Source of the DNA: Branchipolynoe longqiensis
Lineage: Eukaryota > Annelida > Polychaeta > Phyllodocida > Polynoidae
Assembly (NCBI GenBank): GCA_030323885.1
Contig: CM059186.1
Coordinates: 166,467,417-166,531,416, forward strand
Reading direction: 5' to 3'
Length of the DNA: 64,000 bases
Positions within the stretch are counted from its first letter, which is position 1. Each line of letters begins with the position of its first letter. The notes under the pieces were generated by a model that was given only the letters and a program-made list of their open reading frames with translations, searched no databases and was not told where the DNA came from. Position numbers and translations under genes: made by a program. Of this stretch, positions 40,598 through 51,284 are shown one piece after another.

Positions 40598-40911
40598 CTG
40601 ACGGAATGGTCGATTTGGTAAGCACGCTGACTGGCTTTTCGTGTGAGAGGTTGGGTTAAGACCCTAACTGAGTCAAACCAATGACTTACTAATTTTACAC
40701 TTGTTGCTACCTAGTTTAGTGTTCAGCATTAATAGGATATTGTAAGGACGGCTTACTTCAGTATGAGGATAATGTTACTGTCCGGCCATGGTTCTGGCAG
40801 CCCGTTTTTCCAGAGGGCAGCATTATGAAGTCACCATGACTGCTCACTGTCACAAGTCGGTACCCTTACCGATATGACCTCAGAGGTTGGCAGGATGTAA
40901 AACACAAGTTA
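40598..40911 (+). mobile_element. SINE family 1, diverged copy
   Basis: Collinear with 19671-20028: a tRNA-like head with GGAATGGTCGATTTGGTAAG, the GAGTCAAACCAATG joint, CACTGTCACAAGTCGGTACC, GATATGACCTCAGAGGTTGG and CAGGATGTAAAACACAAG. The B-box is degraded (GGGTTAAGACCC). Confidence 0.7.
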
Positions 40912-41209
40912 TCTGTGCAACACAGTTAAACAACCAGTCTTAGTAATTACAAATTAATAAAAGCTTTAAAAGGGTTCAAATATATTTTTTTAAATATATA
41001 TATATTAAGAAAGTTATGCAATTTTGAATTTAAGAAAAGATTGGCAGCCAAGGTGAGCGACTTTGTTGACATTGCCTACTGAAATTCATTTGTTCATCAC
41101 TCAATCTTCATGAAAATTGACCAATAAATAGAAAAAAGGTATGCAAAAATGAATACGATAGTTTCAAAAGTGAATAGCTTCAAATTTTAGTCCTTTAATT
41201 TCTGTAGTA

Positions 41210-41372
41210 GTTCATGTGATATATGCGTAATAGACGTCTAGACACGTCTGTAAATATGCTAATGAGATGACATCATGGAAAGTTTAGCCGGCGGTTCAGT
41301 GAGCCCTGGACGGGAATAAATCATTCAGTATCCAGAAGTCAAAGTGTTTAGACATTGTACTTTCACAGTTCA
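41210..41372. mobile_element. Solo LTR related to Gypsy element 2
   Basis: The LTR TGTGATATATGCGTAATAGA...TACTTTCACA (41215-41367) is flanked by GTTCA at 41210-41214 and 41368-41372, a 5-bp target duplication. It matches the 3' LTR at 19435-19591 in outline. A solo LTR with target duplication indicates insertion followed by LTR-LTR recombination. Confidence 0.85.
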
Positions 41373-41780
41373 TACACATTGGCACACAGCAGTGTCCTAT
41401 GGCAATTTCCAATACCCGACGCGTACTTAGCCTCGTTCTGATGCCGAATTATGCCTAGTACACACCTCCCGTATACGATCTAAAACTGCCCGTTTCGCGC
41501 ATAAAACTGAGTTTTAGTCGTTAGGTGTGCGACCCCCGCGCACACTAGACGCTTGCGATTCGCGTATAAAACTAAGTTTTAGGGCTTACAACTCGAATCG
41601 TAACCGATTCGAAAAACGAATCGGCCCGTTCGAAAATCGGTATATGTGAGCGGTCAGTTGTATCGTATACGGTAGGTGTGTGCTAGTCGGCGATCGATCG
41701 CGTCGGGGGTTTTAATGCGTCAGCCAATCGCCAGGCCAGGAATGGTTATGTGACCGTCATTTGACCGTGTCCATACAAAA

Positions 41781-44209
41781 ATGATAAAAATGGCGGACTG
41801 GACGAACGAGGCGGAGGTTGCGATGGTCGAGATGTGGCAAACTCTGCCGTGTCTGTTCGATGTGTCCTGCCAAGAGTATTCTAACCGAGTCAAGAAAGTT
41901 GGTGCGTTGGCGGCGATCTCCGCAGAAGTCGGACAGTCAGATAGGCCCGTTTTTCCCGATAATATTGTAGTTTTAGTTTGTCATCATTGTTGTGAAATGC
42001 GCCGGTGGTTGAAAATGGCTTCTGCTTACGTTGTCGCTCTCACATGAAAATTACATTAAGTTATTGGTTTTCAACTCAAAGTTAGTGGGCTATCATTAAC
42101 ACATCGGTAGAGAATAAATGTTCTTTCTTTATTTGTCTTATTCACGAAAGGGCCAGTTTTTGTGTCGTTAACAAGTTTACAAGAAATGCAACTGCAAATT
42201 AGCTGTAACTAATCGCGAAACGTAATCGCGGAACGGCCATAATGGCGATAAATAAGCAGATAAATGACCATGGATAATTGTTCTAATCTCGAAACGGCTC
42301 GCGTTGTATGTCAGAGTGCCGAATAAAATATGGGGTGCCAGGTTGTAGCATTTATTATTTGTCGGGTTTCTTACTGCTATGTTTCCCTAATATACAATAC
42401 AATACAAGACGGGTATAATTTGTTTTTACAGCGACGTCCATCCAGAAAAGGATGACGAACCTCCGCACCCAGTACACACGCTTTCGTAAACAAGCGGCCT
42501 CGGGTTCTGAAGGGAAGCGTCTGACCGCCAGGCAGAAATGGATCCAGAGCTCGCTGTCGTTCCTTGCACCACATTTGCAGCGACGGCAGAGTGTCACCAA
42601 CCACCTACTACCGTCGCCAAGATGGAGTCAAGAAACTGCTGAGGTAACGATGCTTATCAATACACACACACACTATATAAGTTCTAAATTATAAAGTAAT
42701 GGTTTATTCAACAAATATACAAAATATACAAATATACATATATCAAGTCCTTTTGTTTACATATATACAGGCTACTTTTCCGATACACTACGTACGATCA
42801 CAGATCGAAAAGTCTTGCTGGTAGTCCAAAAGTGTTACACTAGTTATCATATATACAGTCTAGATCATGGCCGACTGCCACGGGACAGACCCTGTCGCAG
42901 AGTTCACATATTCTATGAGGTAATCCCGTTGGGTCTTGGCCCGTTGAGTCAAGTTGGTCCCCGATGGGAATGTAGCCTGACGTAGCACGCGATCATTTCT
43001 CCATGACCCGGGAGTAACCGAGTGCGTCGCTGGGTCTTCGTAGTCGATTGTTGCTGTGGTGACTATCTTTTCCCGCAGGAAATTGTGTAGGGTGCAGTCC
43101 GCCATGACGATCTTCTCAACTTTGTCCGGTGCTAGTGCTATGTTGGTCAGAAAGACTCTGAACCTGTTGGACATGATGCCGAATGCGTTTTCCACGACAC
43201 GTCGGGCGCGTGACAGCCGATAATTATAGATCCGGTGATCCATGCGCATGTCTCTGTGGCTGAACGGCTTCATCAAATATTCTTTGAGGGGAAAGGCATC
43301 GTCCGCCACAATGTAATGCCCGGGTAGTGGTTGGGGGAGTGGGAACGACTCGGCATGGTTCTCCAGAGCCTGTTGAAGGGTGCATCCGGAAAAGACCCCC
43401 CCATCACTAACCCGGCCGTTGTATCCCACATCGACAAAGATGAACCGATAGTCGGGGTCAACTAGGGCCATCAGTACGATGCTGAATGTGTGCTTGTAGT
43501 TGTAGAATGTCGACCCGGAGTGCGCTGGGGGTTTGATGTGGATGTGCTTCCCGTCCAGGGCGCCCATGCAGTTGGGGAAGTTCCATCTAGCCTGAAACTG
43601 GTCAGCGACTTTCCTCCACTCCTCCGGGGTCGACGGGGTCTGCAAAAACAAAAACATAACAACACTTAAATACAACAATACAACAATACAACAATAAATA
43701 AATCTACAAGTTGTTTGCGAAAAACTAAATTGTTTCTCTCTTCATGCTCGTAGGTAATCAGTGAACAGACGGTTGTCAACGCCGACGAGGAGACAGGGAC
43801 TGACGCCGATACCCATAGTGTGTCGTCTCAAAATCTCAGTAACGTCGGAGACGATCCCGCAGAGGTCGGATCCTACCGCACCAGCACCAGCACCCCAATG
43901 TCCAGCCAGGATTGGCTGAACAAAAAAAACCGCAAGCGATGGGACGGCGACGCAGGAGATGTCGATCTTATGCATCTGGTTATTAAGAACCTGGAAGACA
44001 CACATGCCCCTCCAGACGACGCGCTCGCGACATTTGGCAAACATGTAACCAATAGACTACGAATGATCACAGATCCAGAAGTGTTGATGGTAGTCCAAAA
44101 CGACATTGATCAGGCTTGCTTCTGCGGGAACACGAAACGCGGCACGAAAAAGAACCCCACAGGTGGACAGTGGAAACAGACCCGGACCATCGGGGACCGA
44201 TGCGCATAG
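41781..44209 (+). pseudogene. Harbinger-2 MADF/BESS-like partner gene, three exons
   Basis: Exon 1 from ATG 41781 (MIKMADWTNEAEVAMVEMWQ, LPCLFDVSCQEYSNRVKKVG, ALAAISAEVG) to about 41937; no GT is found at the expected join (CAGTCAG|AT), so the donor may be lost. Exon 2 (42432-42643) follows acceptor TTTTTACAG and gives MTNLRTQYTRFRKQAASGSE, LTARQKWIQSSLSFLAPHLQ, ending at donor GAG|GTAACG. Exon 3 (43754-44209) follows acceptor GCTCGTAG in phase, with DLMHLVIKNLEDTHAPPDDA and a BESS-like tail to TAG 44209. Trp, LF and Y spacing fit MADF domains, which bind DNA and pair with Harbinger transposases. Possibly functional apart from the doubtful exon 1 donor. Confidence 0.7.
42860..43639 (-). pseudogene. 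Harbinger-2 transposase, catalytic exon only
   Basis: Minus strand, from an acceptor TTTTTGCAG just before 43639 to TAG at 42862-42860, about 259 codons. It has TPSTPEEWRKVADQFQARWN, CMGALDGKHIHIKPP (first Asp), VDVGYNGRVSDGGVF (second Asp), HYIVADDAFPLKEYLMKPF, YNYRLSRARRVVENAFGIM (Glu) and LHNFL. This equals the last 60 percent of the Harbinger-1 transposase. The N-terminal exon with the helix-turn-helix should lie at higher coordinates but only partner exon 3 and tandem repeats are found, so it is probably deleted. Confidence 0.85.
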
Positions 44210-44470
44210 GCCCGTTGCTGGGTCCTTTTCGTTCGTAAACATGTTGGAATCTGATCAATATTCCGAGTATGACACTTAAATTAGTTGGTTACCGTATTTT
44301 AGTCGGTTCCATTATTCAAAATTAAGACAAAGATGTAGCTCATGGGCCCGTTGCTGGGTCCTTTTTCGTTCGTAAACATGTTGGAATCTGATCATTATTC
44401 CGAGTATGACAATTAAATTAGTTGGTTAACGTTTTGTAGTCGGTTCCATTATTCAAGTTTAAGACAAAGA
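44208..44470. repeat. Tandem duplication, about 130-bp unit
   Basis: GGCCCGTTGCTGGGTCCTTT, TCGTTCGTAAACATGTTGGA and TTAAATTAGTTGGTTA occur twice, at about 44211 and 44344. Confidence 0.8.
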
Positions 44471-44474
44471 TGTA

Positions 44475-44765
44475 CCTTAAGTTTTAGTCGGATCCATTTT
44501 CTTTTACTCACACTGTGTGTACTCACACTGCTAAAGATTGTTTCTGCTGTTGCAGAGGTGTTGTTTCTAGAAAGTTATTAGTCAGTTTTAGGGTTTAGTC
44601 GGATCCTTTTTTTTTACTCACACTGTGTGTACTCACACTGCTAAAGATTGTTTCTGCTGTTGCAGAGGTGTTGTTTCTAGAAAGTTATTAGTCAGTTTTA
44701 GGGTTTAGTCGGATCCATTTTTTTTTACTCACACTGTGTGTACTCACACTGCTAAAGATTGCAGT
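44475..44765. repeat. Tandem triplication, about 122-bp unit
   Basis: TTTAGTCGGATCC, CTCACACTGTGTGTACTCAC and AAGATTGTTTCTGCTGTTGC repeat at about 44480, 44597 and 44703; the third copy is cut short. Confidence 0.85.
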
Positions 44766-45113
44766 TGAACGCGGCGCCATTTTGCTCAGTTTAAACGGCT
44801 CAACATGGTTTGCGGCCTCGATGCCAGTCGCAGCGATAAAAAACAACTTGGCGCCATCTAGCGTTGCTGGCCGACGGCCGATCAACAACTGCCAGGAGGC
44901 GCTGATGCGAGTGTAGTTCACGCTAAATACACCAGGTGCGTGGAACGCAGTCGCGAAACGGACGGTATATGTGCGCACACCTGGTCGGTATATGTGAGCA
45001 CCCCCTGTCGTCAGTTTTAAGTCACAAACAGGATGCACCGGGTCGTGACGCGTTGCGTCGGCCAGCCAGTTTTAGTGTGCGAATCGTATACGGTAGGTGT
45101 GTACCGGGCATTA

Positions 45114-46089
45114 GGTGACGCGTGAATAGTGTGAATTGGTGTCCACGGATGATTGACAGATCCCAATGTAGTTTGAGCCTAGTGAATATAATTGTTCAGC
45201 ACCAAATTGACCACCTGAACATCTATTTGATCTGAGGCACACTCAGTACGAGAACTTATCGATACCATAACCCCATGATCCTGAAAGGACCAAAGACCTA
45301 GGCGGTGCAATTTATTTAGCTGAGATATAATTTTCATGTCCAAGAAAGTAACGGACATTTTGAAAAATGAATGAACATTTTATGGTGGGAGAACAATATT
45401 AAAAATTCTCCGAAGAATGTTACACTCTTAATTCTTATCAAAAAGACAAGTAATATTAACTACATATATCTGTATATGCTTCCATGGCTGGTTGGGTTGC
45501 ACACACATAATTTACAAAAGCAGGTGGTTGATGGTCAGAAACGGAGGCACAAGATCAGATAAATGTACTGCAATTGACCGTCCTGATATGACCTTAGATG
45601 TTGCTAGGACGTAAAACAACAACAACCAAACTGCAATTGAAGGCCATCTAGTTTGGCTTACATACATGTATAAGACAAAAGTGTTTACATGTAAAGGTCA
45701 TGAACAATACGACAGCTCTTGCCTATGTCACTAATATGGGTGGTCGGGGCGTGTCTACACCGAGTCACGTCTGCACTCCCGTGTACCAGTGTGTACTGGG
45801 CGCGTTGTGCAATATTGGGGTTCGAACTTGTGTAATGCCGCCACATCTAACCGCCGAGTCGGCCACGGCAGGTGCTCCTTGATTGCATTTGCATAAAAAA
45901 ACACCATGTAATGAATTGTGTTTGAACGAAAATTGATGCAATTCTCGTTACATACTTCTGTATTGTATTTACTCCCACAAAGCGTGCATAATCATACGTG
46001 TGTAATTCTAACCCATGGCTTAATGCTGCTGTTACAGTGGCAATGAGAATTACTACCATGCACTATTTTAATTTTTTTTTGAAAGTTTG
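45114..46089. other. Unassigned sequence with a SINE tail
   Basis: No recognisable gene. A family 1 SINE tail occurs at 45585-45632 (GATATGACCTTAGATGTTGC, AGGACGTAAAACAACAACAA). Confidence 0.4.
45585..45632 (+). mobile_element. SINE family 1 tail fragment
   Basis: Only the 3' end of the SINE, matching 19975-20022 nearly base for base. Confidence 0.7.
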
Positions 46090-46092
46090 TTA

Positions 46093-46832
46093 TGGCCCTG
46101 TCACATTAAGACGCAAGTCACGCAAGTGCGTGGCCAATGGCTAAAATCACTTTCAAACATTGAGGTGCGTCAAACTTTTGGCGCGGGGGGCAAAGTTGGA
46201 CATATACATACCATATACACAACGTAGCAGAGCGTATGACCAACATATGGCAAACATATGGCTAATGTGCCTCCTGGCGAAAAACACTCACAATACGCTC
46301 ATGGTATGCTCTCAGAATGCCGGTGAACGTTATATACGTAATTCGATTGCCAGAAGTATGCCTTATACATTACATACGTCAAGACATGGCCAAGAAATGC
46401 AAAACGTACGTTATCCATACAAGTACTCATACAGTATCCATAGGTTATCCATACATTGTCAATATGTTGTCAATATGCGGACTGTGCATTTCCGCTGGCT
46501 CTCCGTCCGACTGACGTAGGTCAATGTAGTGCTACATAGTGAAAACGTTTGTTTAACGTACGTCTAATGTGCATCGACATATGTCTAACGTATACATAAC
46601 TTACACCCGACGTAAAAGCCAGACGTCGAACATAAAAAGTTGTGTGCATGCACAAAACTTTCATGACCCCCTGACGAGCGACGCCGTATAACAACGAACA
46701 TCGACGTACACCAACGTATGCATAACGAATGCGTAACATTTGAGTAACGCATATCGACATCACCGACATATTGGTGCAAAATGACCTACATCGGCTCATG
46801 CTTGGGCGATGCGTCGTAGTGTTACAGGACTA
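46093..46832. mobile_element. Harbinger-like non-autonomous element (740 bp)
   Basis: Left TGGCCCTGTCACATTAAGAC and reversed right TAGTCCTGTAACACTACGAC, flanked by TTA at 46090-46092 and 46833-46835. The body is full of CATACG/CGTATG half-sites and contains the palindrome AAGTTGTGTGCATGCACAAAACTT (split here: AAGTTGTGTGCA then TGCACAAAACTT, 46637-46660). No coding frame. Part of it (46317-46440) recurs at 63230-63360 and 63880-64000. Confidence 0.8.
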
Positions 46833-46835
46833 TTA

Positions 46836-47084
46836 ATGTATGTCCACATAGAGTGTGTGGACATACTCCACATGCTGTGTGGTCATGCCCCTCGTTACCG
46901 CCAGGTGGATTGTGGTGGAACATAATAAATTATAGATATTTCTGCAGTGTAAACTTTTGAGTTCACGGTGGGGTCGAGTCAGGAGAGGTAACTGGGACTG
47001 CAAAGGGATCCATAAAGATTATAGAACTTTCATCCATACTGCATCGGCATGTACTAGTACGACTGAGGGTAACAATTGCATTTT
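46836..47084. other. Unassigned sequence
   Basis: No gene or repeat recognised. Confidence 0.3.
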
Positions 47085-47285
47085 GCACCGATCGCTGCCC
47101 GACTGCTGCACGACCGCTGCCCGACTGCTGCACGACTGCTGCACGACCGCTGCCCGACTGCTGCCCGACCGCTGCCCGACCGCTGCCAGACCGCTGCCCG
47201 ATCGTTGCCCAACCGCTGCCCGTCCGCAGCCCGACCGCTGACCGACCGCTGCCCGACCGCTGACCGACCGCTGCCCCACCGCTGG
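47085..47285. repeat. 10-bp minisatellite CCGACCGCTG
   Basis: About 20 copies of CCGACCGCTG with variants CCGACTGCTG and ACGACCGCTG. Open frames across it are artefacts. Confidence 0.95.
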
Positions 47286-47423
47286 AGGCGCCCCTACCGT
47301 CGCGGCACCGCGCTTGTCCCGCCCCGTTACAGACGCCTTTCACACCGAACGTGAGGCGGCGCAGATCGCGTCCTCGTCACCAGCCAGCCACAAGGGACTG
47401 CAGCCGGGCCGGGGGACCGGTGG

Positions 47424-48370
47424 ACTGTGAGCGGGCCGTGTTTACTGTGAACGGGCTGTGTGGACTGTGAGCAGGCCGTGTTTACTGTGAGCGGGCTGTG
47501 TTTACTGTGAGCGGGCTGTGTGGACTGTGAGCGGGCCGTGTTTACTGTGAGCGGGCCGTGTTTACTGTGAGTAGGCCGTGTTTACTGTGAGTAGGCCGTG
47601 TTTACTGTGAGTGGGCCGTGTTTACTGTGAACGGGCTGTGTGGACTGTGAGCAGGCCGTGTTTACTGTGAGCGGGCCGTGTTTACTGTGAACCGGCTGTG
47701 TGGACTGTGAGCGGGCCGTGTTTACTGTGAGTAGGCCGTGTTTACTGTGAGCGGGCCGTGTTTACTGTGAACGGGCCGTGTTTACTGTGAGTGGGCCGTG
47801 TTTACTGCGAGCGGGCCGTGTTTACTGTGAACGGGCCGTGTTTACTGTGAGCGGGCTGTGTTTACTGTGAGTAGGCCATGTTTACTGTGAACGGGCCGTG
47901 TTTACTGTGAATGGGCTGTGTGGACTGTGAGCGGGCTGTGTTTACTGTGAGTATGCCGTGTTTACTGTGAGCAGGCCGTGTTTACTGTGAACGGGCCATG
48001 TTTACTGTGAGCAGGCCGTGTTTACTGTGAGTGGGCCGTGTGGACTGTGAGCGGGCCGTGTTTACTGTGAGCGGGCCGTGTTTACTGTGAGCGGGCTGTG
48101 TTTACTGTGAGTAGGCCGTGTTTACTGTGAACGGGCCGTGTTTACTGTGAATGGGCTGTGTGGACTGTGAGCGGGCCGTGTTTACTGTGAGTAGGCCGTG
48201 TATACTGTGAGCGGGCCGTGTTTACTGTGAACGGGCCGTGTTTACTGTGAGTGGGCCGTGTTTACTGTGAGCGGGCCGTGTTTACTGTGAACGGGCTGTG
48301 TTTACTGTGAGCGGGCCGTGTTTACTGTGAGCGGGCCGTGTTTACTGTGAGCGGGCCGTGTTTACTGTGA
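47424..48370. repeat. 20-bp satellite GTGTTTACTGTGAGCGGGCC
   Basis: About 47 head-to-tail copies with strict 20-bp spacing. Variation is concentrated in the AGCGGGC block and the TTTACT/GGACT position. Confidence 0.97.
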
Positions 48371-48830
48371 GTGTCACAGTACAACGTTTCGGCCCAACGC
48401 GGGTCGACGCGTGCTGACGTGTTGGGTTTTTGGGCAAAACGTCGGTACACGTCCGGCATGTTACTGGCGGGTTACCGACGCGTTACCGGCGCGTCGGTAC
48501 ATGTACACTGATAGCAACGCGTCCGTAACGTCCCCTCCAACACATCAGCGCCCGCTGGCTCGCGCCCGCTGGCTCGCGCCCGCTGGCTCGCGCCCGCTGG
48601 CTCGCGCCCGCTGGCTCGCGCCCGCTGGCTCGCGCCCGCTGGCTCGCGCCCGCTGGCTCGCGCCGATCGTTTTGTGCTTGCACAAAACTTTCGACACGCC
48701 CCAACGTGCCTCGACGGATTGGAGGGGACGTTACGGACGCGTTAACAACACGTCGAAACCCGTTGCGTGCTAGCAAATATTTTGCGCATTGGCGGCACAC
48801 CAGAAAACACGTCGTAGTGTGACTGCACTA
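48365..48830. mobile_element. Harbinger-like MITE with long inverted arms
   Basis: Ends GTCACAGTACAACG and, reversed, GTCACACTACGACG. Inner arms CAACGCGTCCGTAACGTCCC (48513) and GGGACGTTACGGACGCGTTA (48725) are near-perfect inverted repeats. Between them are a 14-bp tandem array and the palindrome GTTTTGTGCTTGCACAAAAC (48669-48688). The left end abuts the 20-bp satellite; target duplication not resolved. Confidence 0.65.
48549..48664. repeat. 14-bp tandem repeat CGCCCGCTGGCTCG
   Basis: Eight nearly perfect copies inside the MITE at 48365-48830. Confidence 0.95.
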
Positions 48831-48887
48831 TAATAGGCGGCGCAGGGTCCAGTGTCGGGTGGCCATAGTGGTGTAACCCACACAGTG

Positions 48888-49127
48888 TGGTAACCTCAGT
48901 CAGGGCCCCTATTGGGCTAACGCACAGCCAGGTAACCTCAATCAGGGCCCCTATTGGGTTAACACACAGCCGGGTAACCTCAATCAGGGCCCCTATTGGG
49001 TTAACACACAGCAGAGTAACCTCAGTCAGGGCCCCTATTGGGTTAACACAAAGCCGGGTAACCTCAGTCAGGGCCCCTATTGGGTAAACACACAGCAGGG
49101 TAACCTCAGTCAGAGCCCCTATTGGTA
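48888..49127. repeat. 42-bp minisatellite
   Basis: Six copies of a unit with GTAACCTCAGTCAGGGCCCC, TATTGGGTTAACACACAGC. The 42-bp period equals 14 codons, so both strands show spurious periodic open frames. Confidence 0.95.
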
Positions 49128-49488
49128 GTGGTTCCCAGTTCTCCCACAGGTGATGGATAATATTAAGCAATGGTAACAAAAGACTGTTATTGAATATGTA
49201 TGAATTAGCAAATATGCAATGAAGTTGGCTAACAAATGTTTTAAGCTGATAAAATATCTGAGAAGTCGGTCACCTGGCTGAGTGAGTGAGTGAGTGACGG
49301 CCTCGTTACTCCTCCATAATGGGGCTGTCACACTACGGCGTGTGGCGTAAGCGTATGCCGTCATATCGGTTTTCGTCGCATACACCGGTCATACGCCGTC
49401 GTACGCTACGCATACGCTACGCATACACTAGCATACGTCGTATACGCCCGGTGTATCCCGTCATACGCCGTCATACATGCGTCCGTCC

Positions 49489-49517
49489 GAAAATTGTTGT
49501 GCATGCTCAAAATTTTC
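49489..49517. repeat. Palindrome shared among Harbinger-like elements
   Basis: GAAAATTGTTGTGCAT and ATGCTCAAAATTTTC are inverted arms. Related palindromes lie at 46637-46660, 48669-48688 and 63027-63057 in other elements. Confidence 0.6.
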
Positions 49518-49534
49518 AGCGTATGGCGGCGTAA

Positions 49535-49680
49535 GGCTCATACGCTGCTCATATGCTGCTCATACGCTGCTCATACGCTGCTCATACGCTGCTCATACGC
49601 TGCTCATATGCTACACATACGCTACTAGTATGCTACGCATACACTGGCATACGTTAGGCATACGCTAAAACCACGCCTTC
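49535..49680. repeat. 12-bp subterminal array CATACGCTGCTC
   Basis: About seven copies of CATACGCTGCTC between 49539 and 49606, then degenerate sites. It is the counterpart of the CATACGCTCCTC array at 13526-13640. Confidence 0.85.
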
Positions 49681-49802
49681 GGCGTATCTATAGCGTATGT
49701 AGCGTACGCCTAGCCTATGTGCAACGTATTTAGGCATACTCCTAGCGTACATAAAGCGTATACAAAGCGTATGCAAAGCGTATGCCCAACCTATGGTCTA
49801 GG

Positions 49803-49811
49803 TATATAAAG
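49803..49811 (+). promoter_or_regulatory. TATA box retained from the transposase promoter
   Basis: TATATAAAG in the context CCTATGGTCTAGG, matching 8939-8947 and its upstream bases, now without a transposase downstream. Confidence 0.55.
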
Positions 49812-50630
49812 GCGCCATGTTGCTAGGATGTAAAACAACAACAAACAAACATCGATCTGAGCCGGTTTAACGGACATGTTTGGACCATCCTACATGTTTG
49901 CACTGTCCCATTTCTTCATATATCATATGGAGACTGCTTCCTAACTGGTAGTTGCCTTTGATAGTGGTTGGAGCACATGTTTGGACCGTCCTACTCTTCC
50001 CATGACAGCTGCTGCTCTCCGCGATAGCATACCACTTGTTATCCGGACCGCACTCTGTCCACACCTCTCTTTATCACCTCTCCGCCGGCCATGCTCCTCC
50101 TTGATATGTCTGAAAAGAGTTCCAGGAGGGGGAGCCCGCCGGCATTTCACTTTCTACCCTTACTCTGTCCATGTCTATGTCTTGCTGGACGGTCACCATA
50201 GAGCAAATAGACACGGTCCTTTGACTCAAATCTCCTCATTTCTCTTTCCTAGATTCTGCTCATTTCGATTTCTCCCAGGCACACTTCTTCCCCTGACCAG
50301 CGTAGTTGTGTTCTTGGGTGGGGCCCTTCACCTTTACGATTTCTCTGTCTTGTTCTTGTTGCTGGAACGACCGCTGATCCCACCTTTGCTCGCCTTCCTC
50401 AAACCCCTGCTGCTGACCGGATTCAAGTGCTACACTACACTACACCTACAGCTCAAGTACACGCCGGACCGAAGAGATTCGCTGCCGCCCCAATGCCTCG
50501 CCGTTACAACGTTGTGAAGATGTCCCCAGCTTCTACAACACTCCCTACTGAAGTTAAGTCTTCAACCACAGACTGGGCCGATTTATCGGAGCCTCTCTAC
50601 CCAATGTTGCAGTTCTGCAACCGGTAACCA
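49812..50630 (+). other. Interior of the 49.3-kb element: SINE tail and unassigned sequence
   Basis: A SINE family 1 tail (GTTGCTAGGATGTAAAACAA, 49819-49850) directly follows the promoter. Sequence related to 14090-14220 comes next. An open frame of up to 178 codons (49981-50517) has no recognisable domain and no supporting codon pattern, so I do not call it a gene. It may be captured host sequence. Confidence 0.35.
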
Positions 50631-50830
50631 TCGTAAGGTTACAAACACCCCTAATCGTCGATAGCATACGCTTTGCATACGTTACGCATACGTTACGCAT
50701 ACATTATGCATACACTCCATAAGACACGGCAGTGCACAAAGGTCACCATACGTCGTCCTGCGACGGTTTTCGCCTTTTTGCGGTACGTTTTCTATACGCC
50801 GCAGCCATACGCCGTAGTATGACAGCCCCT

Positions 50831-51284
50831 TAAAACTTAAACTGGGTCACTCGGGTGAGCAAAAGGTTGTACGATGCCCTATGGGAGAACTGGGAACTAC
50901 TGGAACATGTTAATCCCAGTCTACTAATCCGGATGTCACAGTTTCAGCTCCCTTTCAGTTTCCGCCGTGCGCATCGCTTCTGCGCATGAGTCAAAATCTA
51001 ACAGCATCATCTGCGCATGCGTCAAAATCCACCCAGATTCAAGCAGTCGCCGATCGCCGCAAATCGCTGCACTCATATTGTCACTATAGTGTCAGTGTCA
51101 TCTCGGGGGGGGGGGAGGGGATTATTTTAATAATTCTTTTTGTATCTCATGTCAGTGTCACATCCGCGTGAAACATCCTTACGTGCGAATAAGAACACTA
51201 CCGTAGTGCAGAAAACATATAGTATGCGTCAAAATCGACCCACATTAAAACCGTGGCCGATCGCCGCAAATCGCTGCACTCATA
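50831..51284. other. Unassigned sequence with a LINE 5' end fragment
   Basis: At 50935-50990 GTCACAGTTTCAGCTCCCTT and TTCTGCGCATGAG match the 5' end of the LINE at 54060 (minus strand). TGCGTCAAAATC and GCCGATCGCCGCAAATCGCT recur twice (about 51012/51221 and 51044/51256). Confidence 0.4.

Larger units (their letters stand above)
41452..45110. mobile_element. PIF/Harbinger DNA transposon 2, 3.7 kb, transposase truncated
   Basis: Left TIR TGCCTAGTACACACCTCCCG and reversed right TIR TGCCCGGTACACACCTACCG, with TTA at 41449-41451 and 45111-45113. It has a plus-strand three-exon MADF-like gene and a minus-strand transposase lacking its N-terminal exon. The right third contains tandem duplications. 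Its TIRs are unlike those of Harbinger-1. An inverted, internal copy of the TIR (CGTATACGGTAGGTGTGTGC) lies at about 41664. Confidence 0.85.
49320..50830. mobile_element. Harbinger-1-related non-autonomous element (1.5 kb)
   Basis: Left end TGGGGCTGTCACACTACGGC and reversed right end AGGGGCTGTCATACTACGGC, flanked by TAA at 49317-49319 and 50831-50833. The left 490 bp parallel 8438-8950 of Harbinger-1, including the TATA box at 49803-49811 and its CCTATGGTCT context. Beyond the promoter the transposase gene is absent and replaced by a SINE tail and unrelated sequence. Confidence 0.85.

Noticed and set aside
46963..47354. Gly/Ser/Arg or Cys/Arg-rich frames on both strands
   Set aside because: Produced by the 10-bp CCGACCGCTG array.
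47424..48370. Possible CRISPR array (regular repeats)
   Set aside because: The 20-bp units are contiguous with no unique spacers; the same is true of the 42-, 47- and 19-bp arrays. The sequence is eukaryotic in character.
48411..48773. 120-codon frame with Leu-Ala-Arg repeats
   Set aside because: Produced by the 14-bp tandem repeat inside a MITE.
49981..50517. 178-codon open frame as a host gene
   Set aside because: No domain recognised, no splice or promoter evidence of its own, and it lies inside a TIR element. It is kept only as unassigned content.
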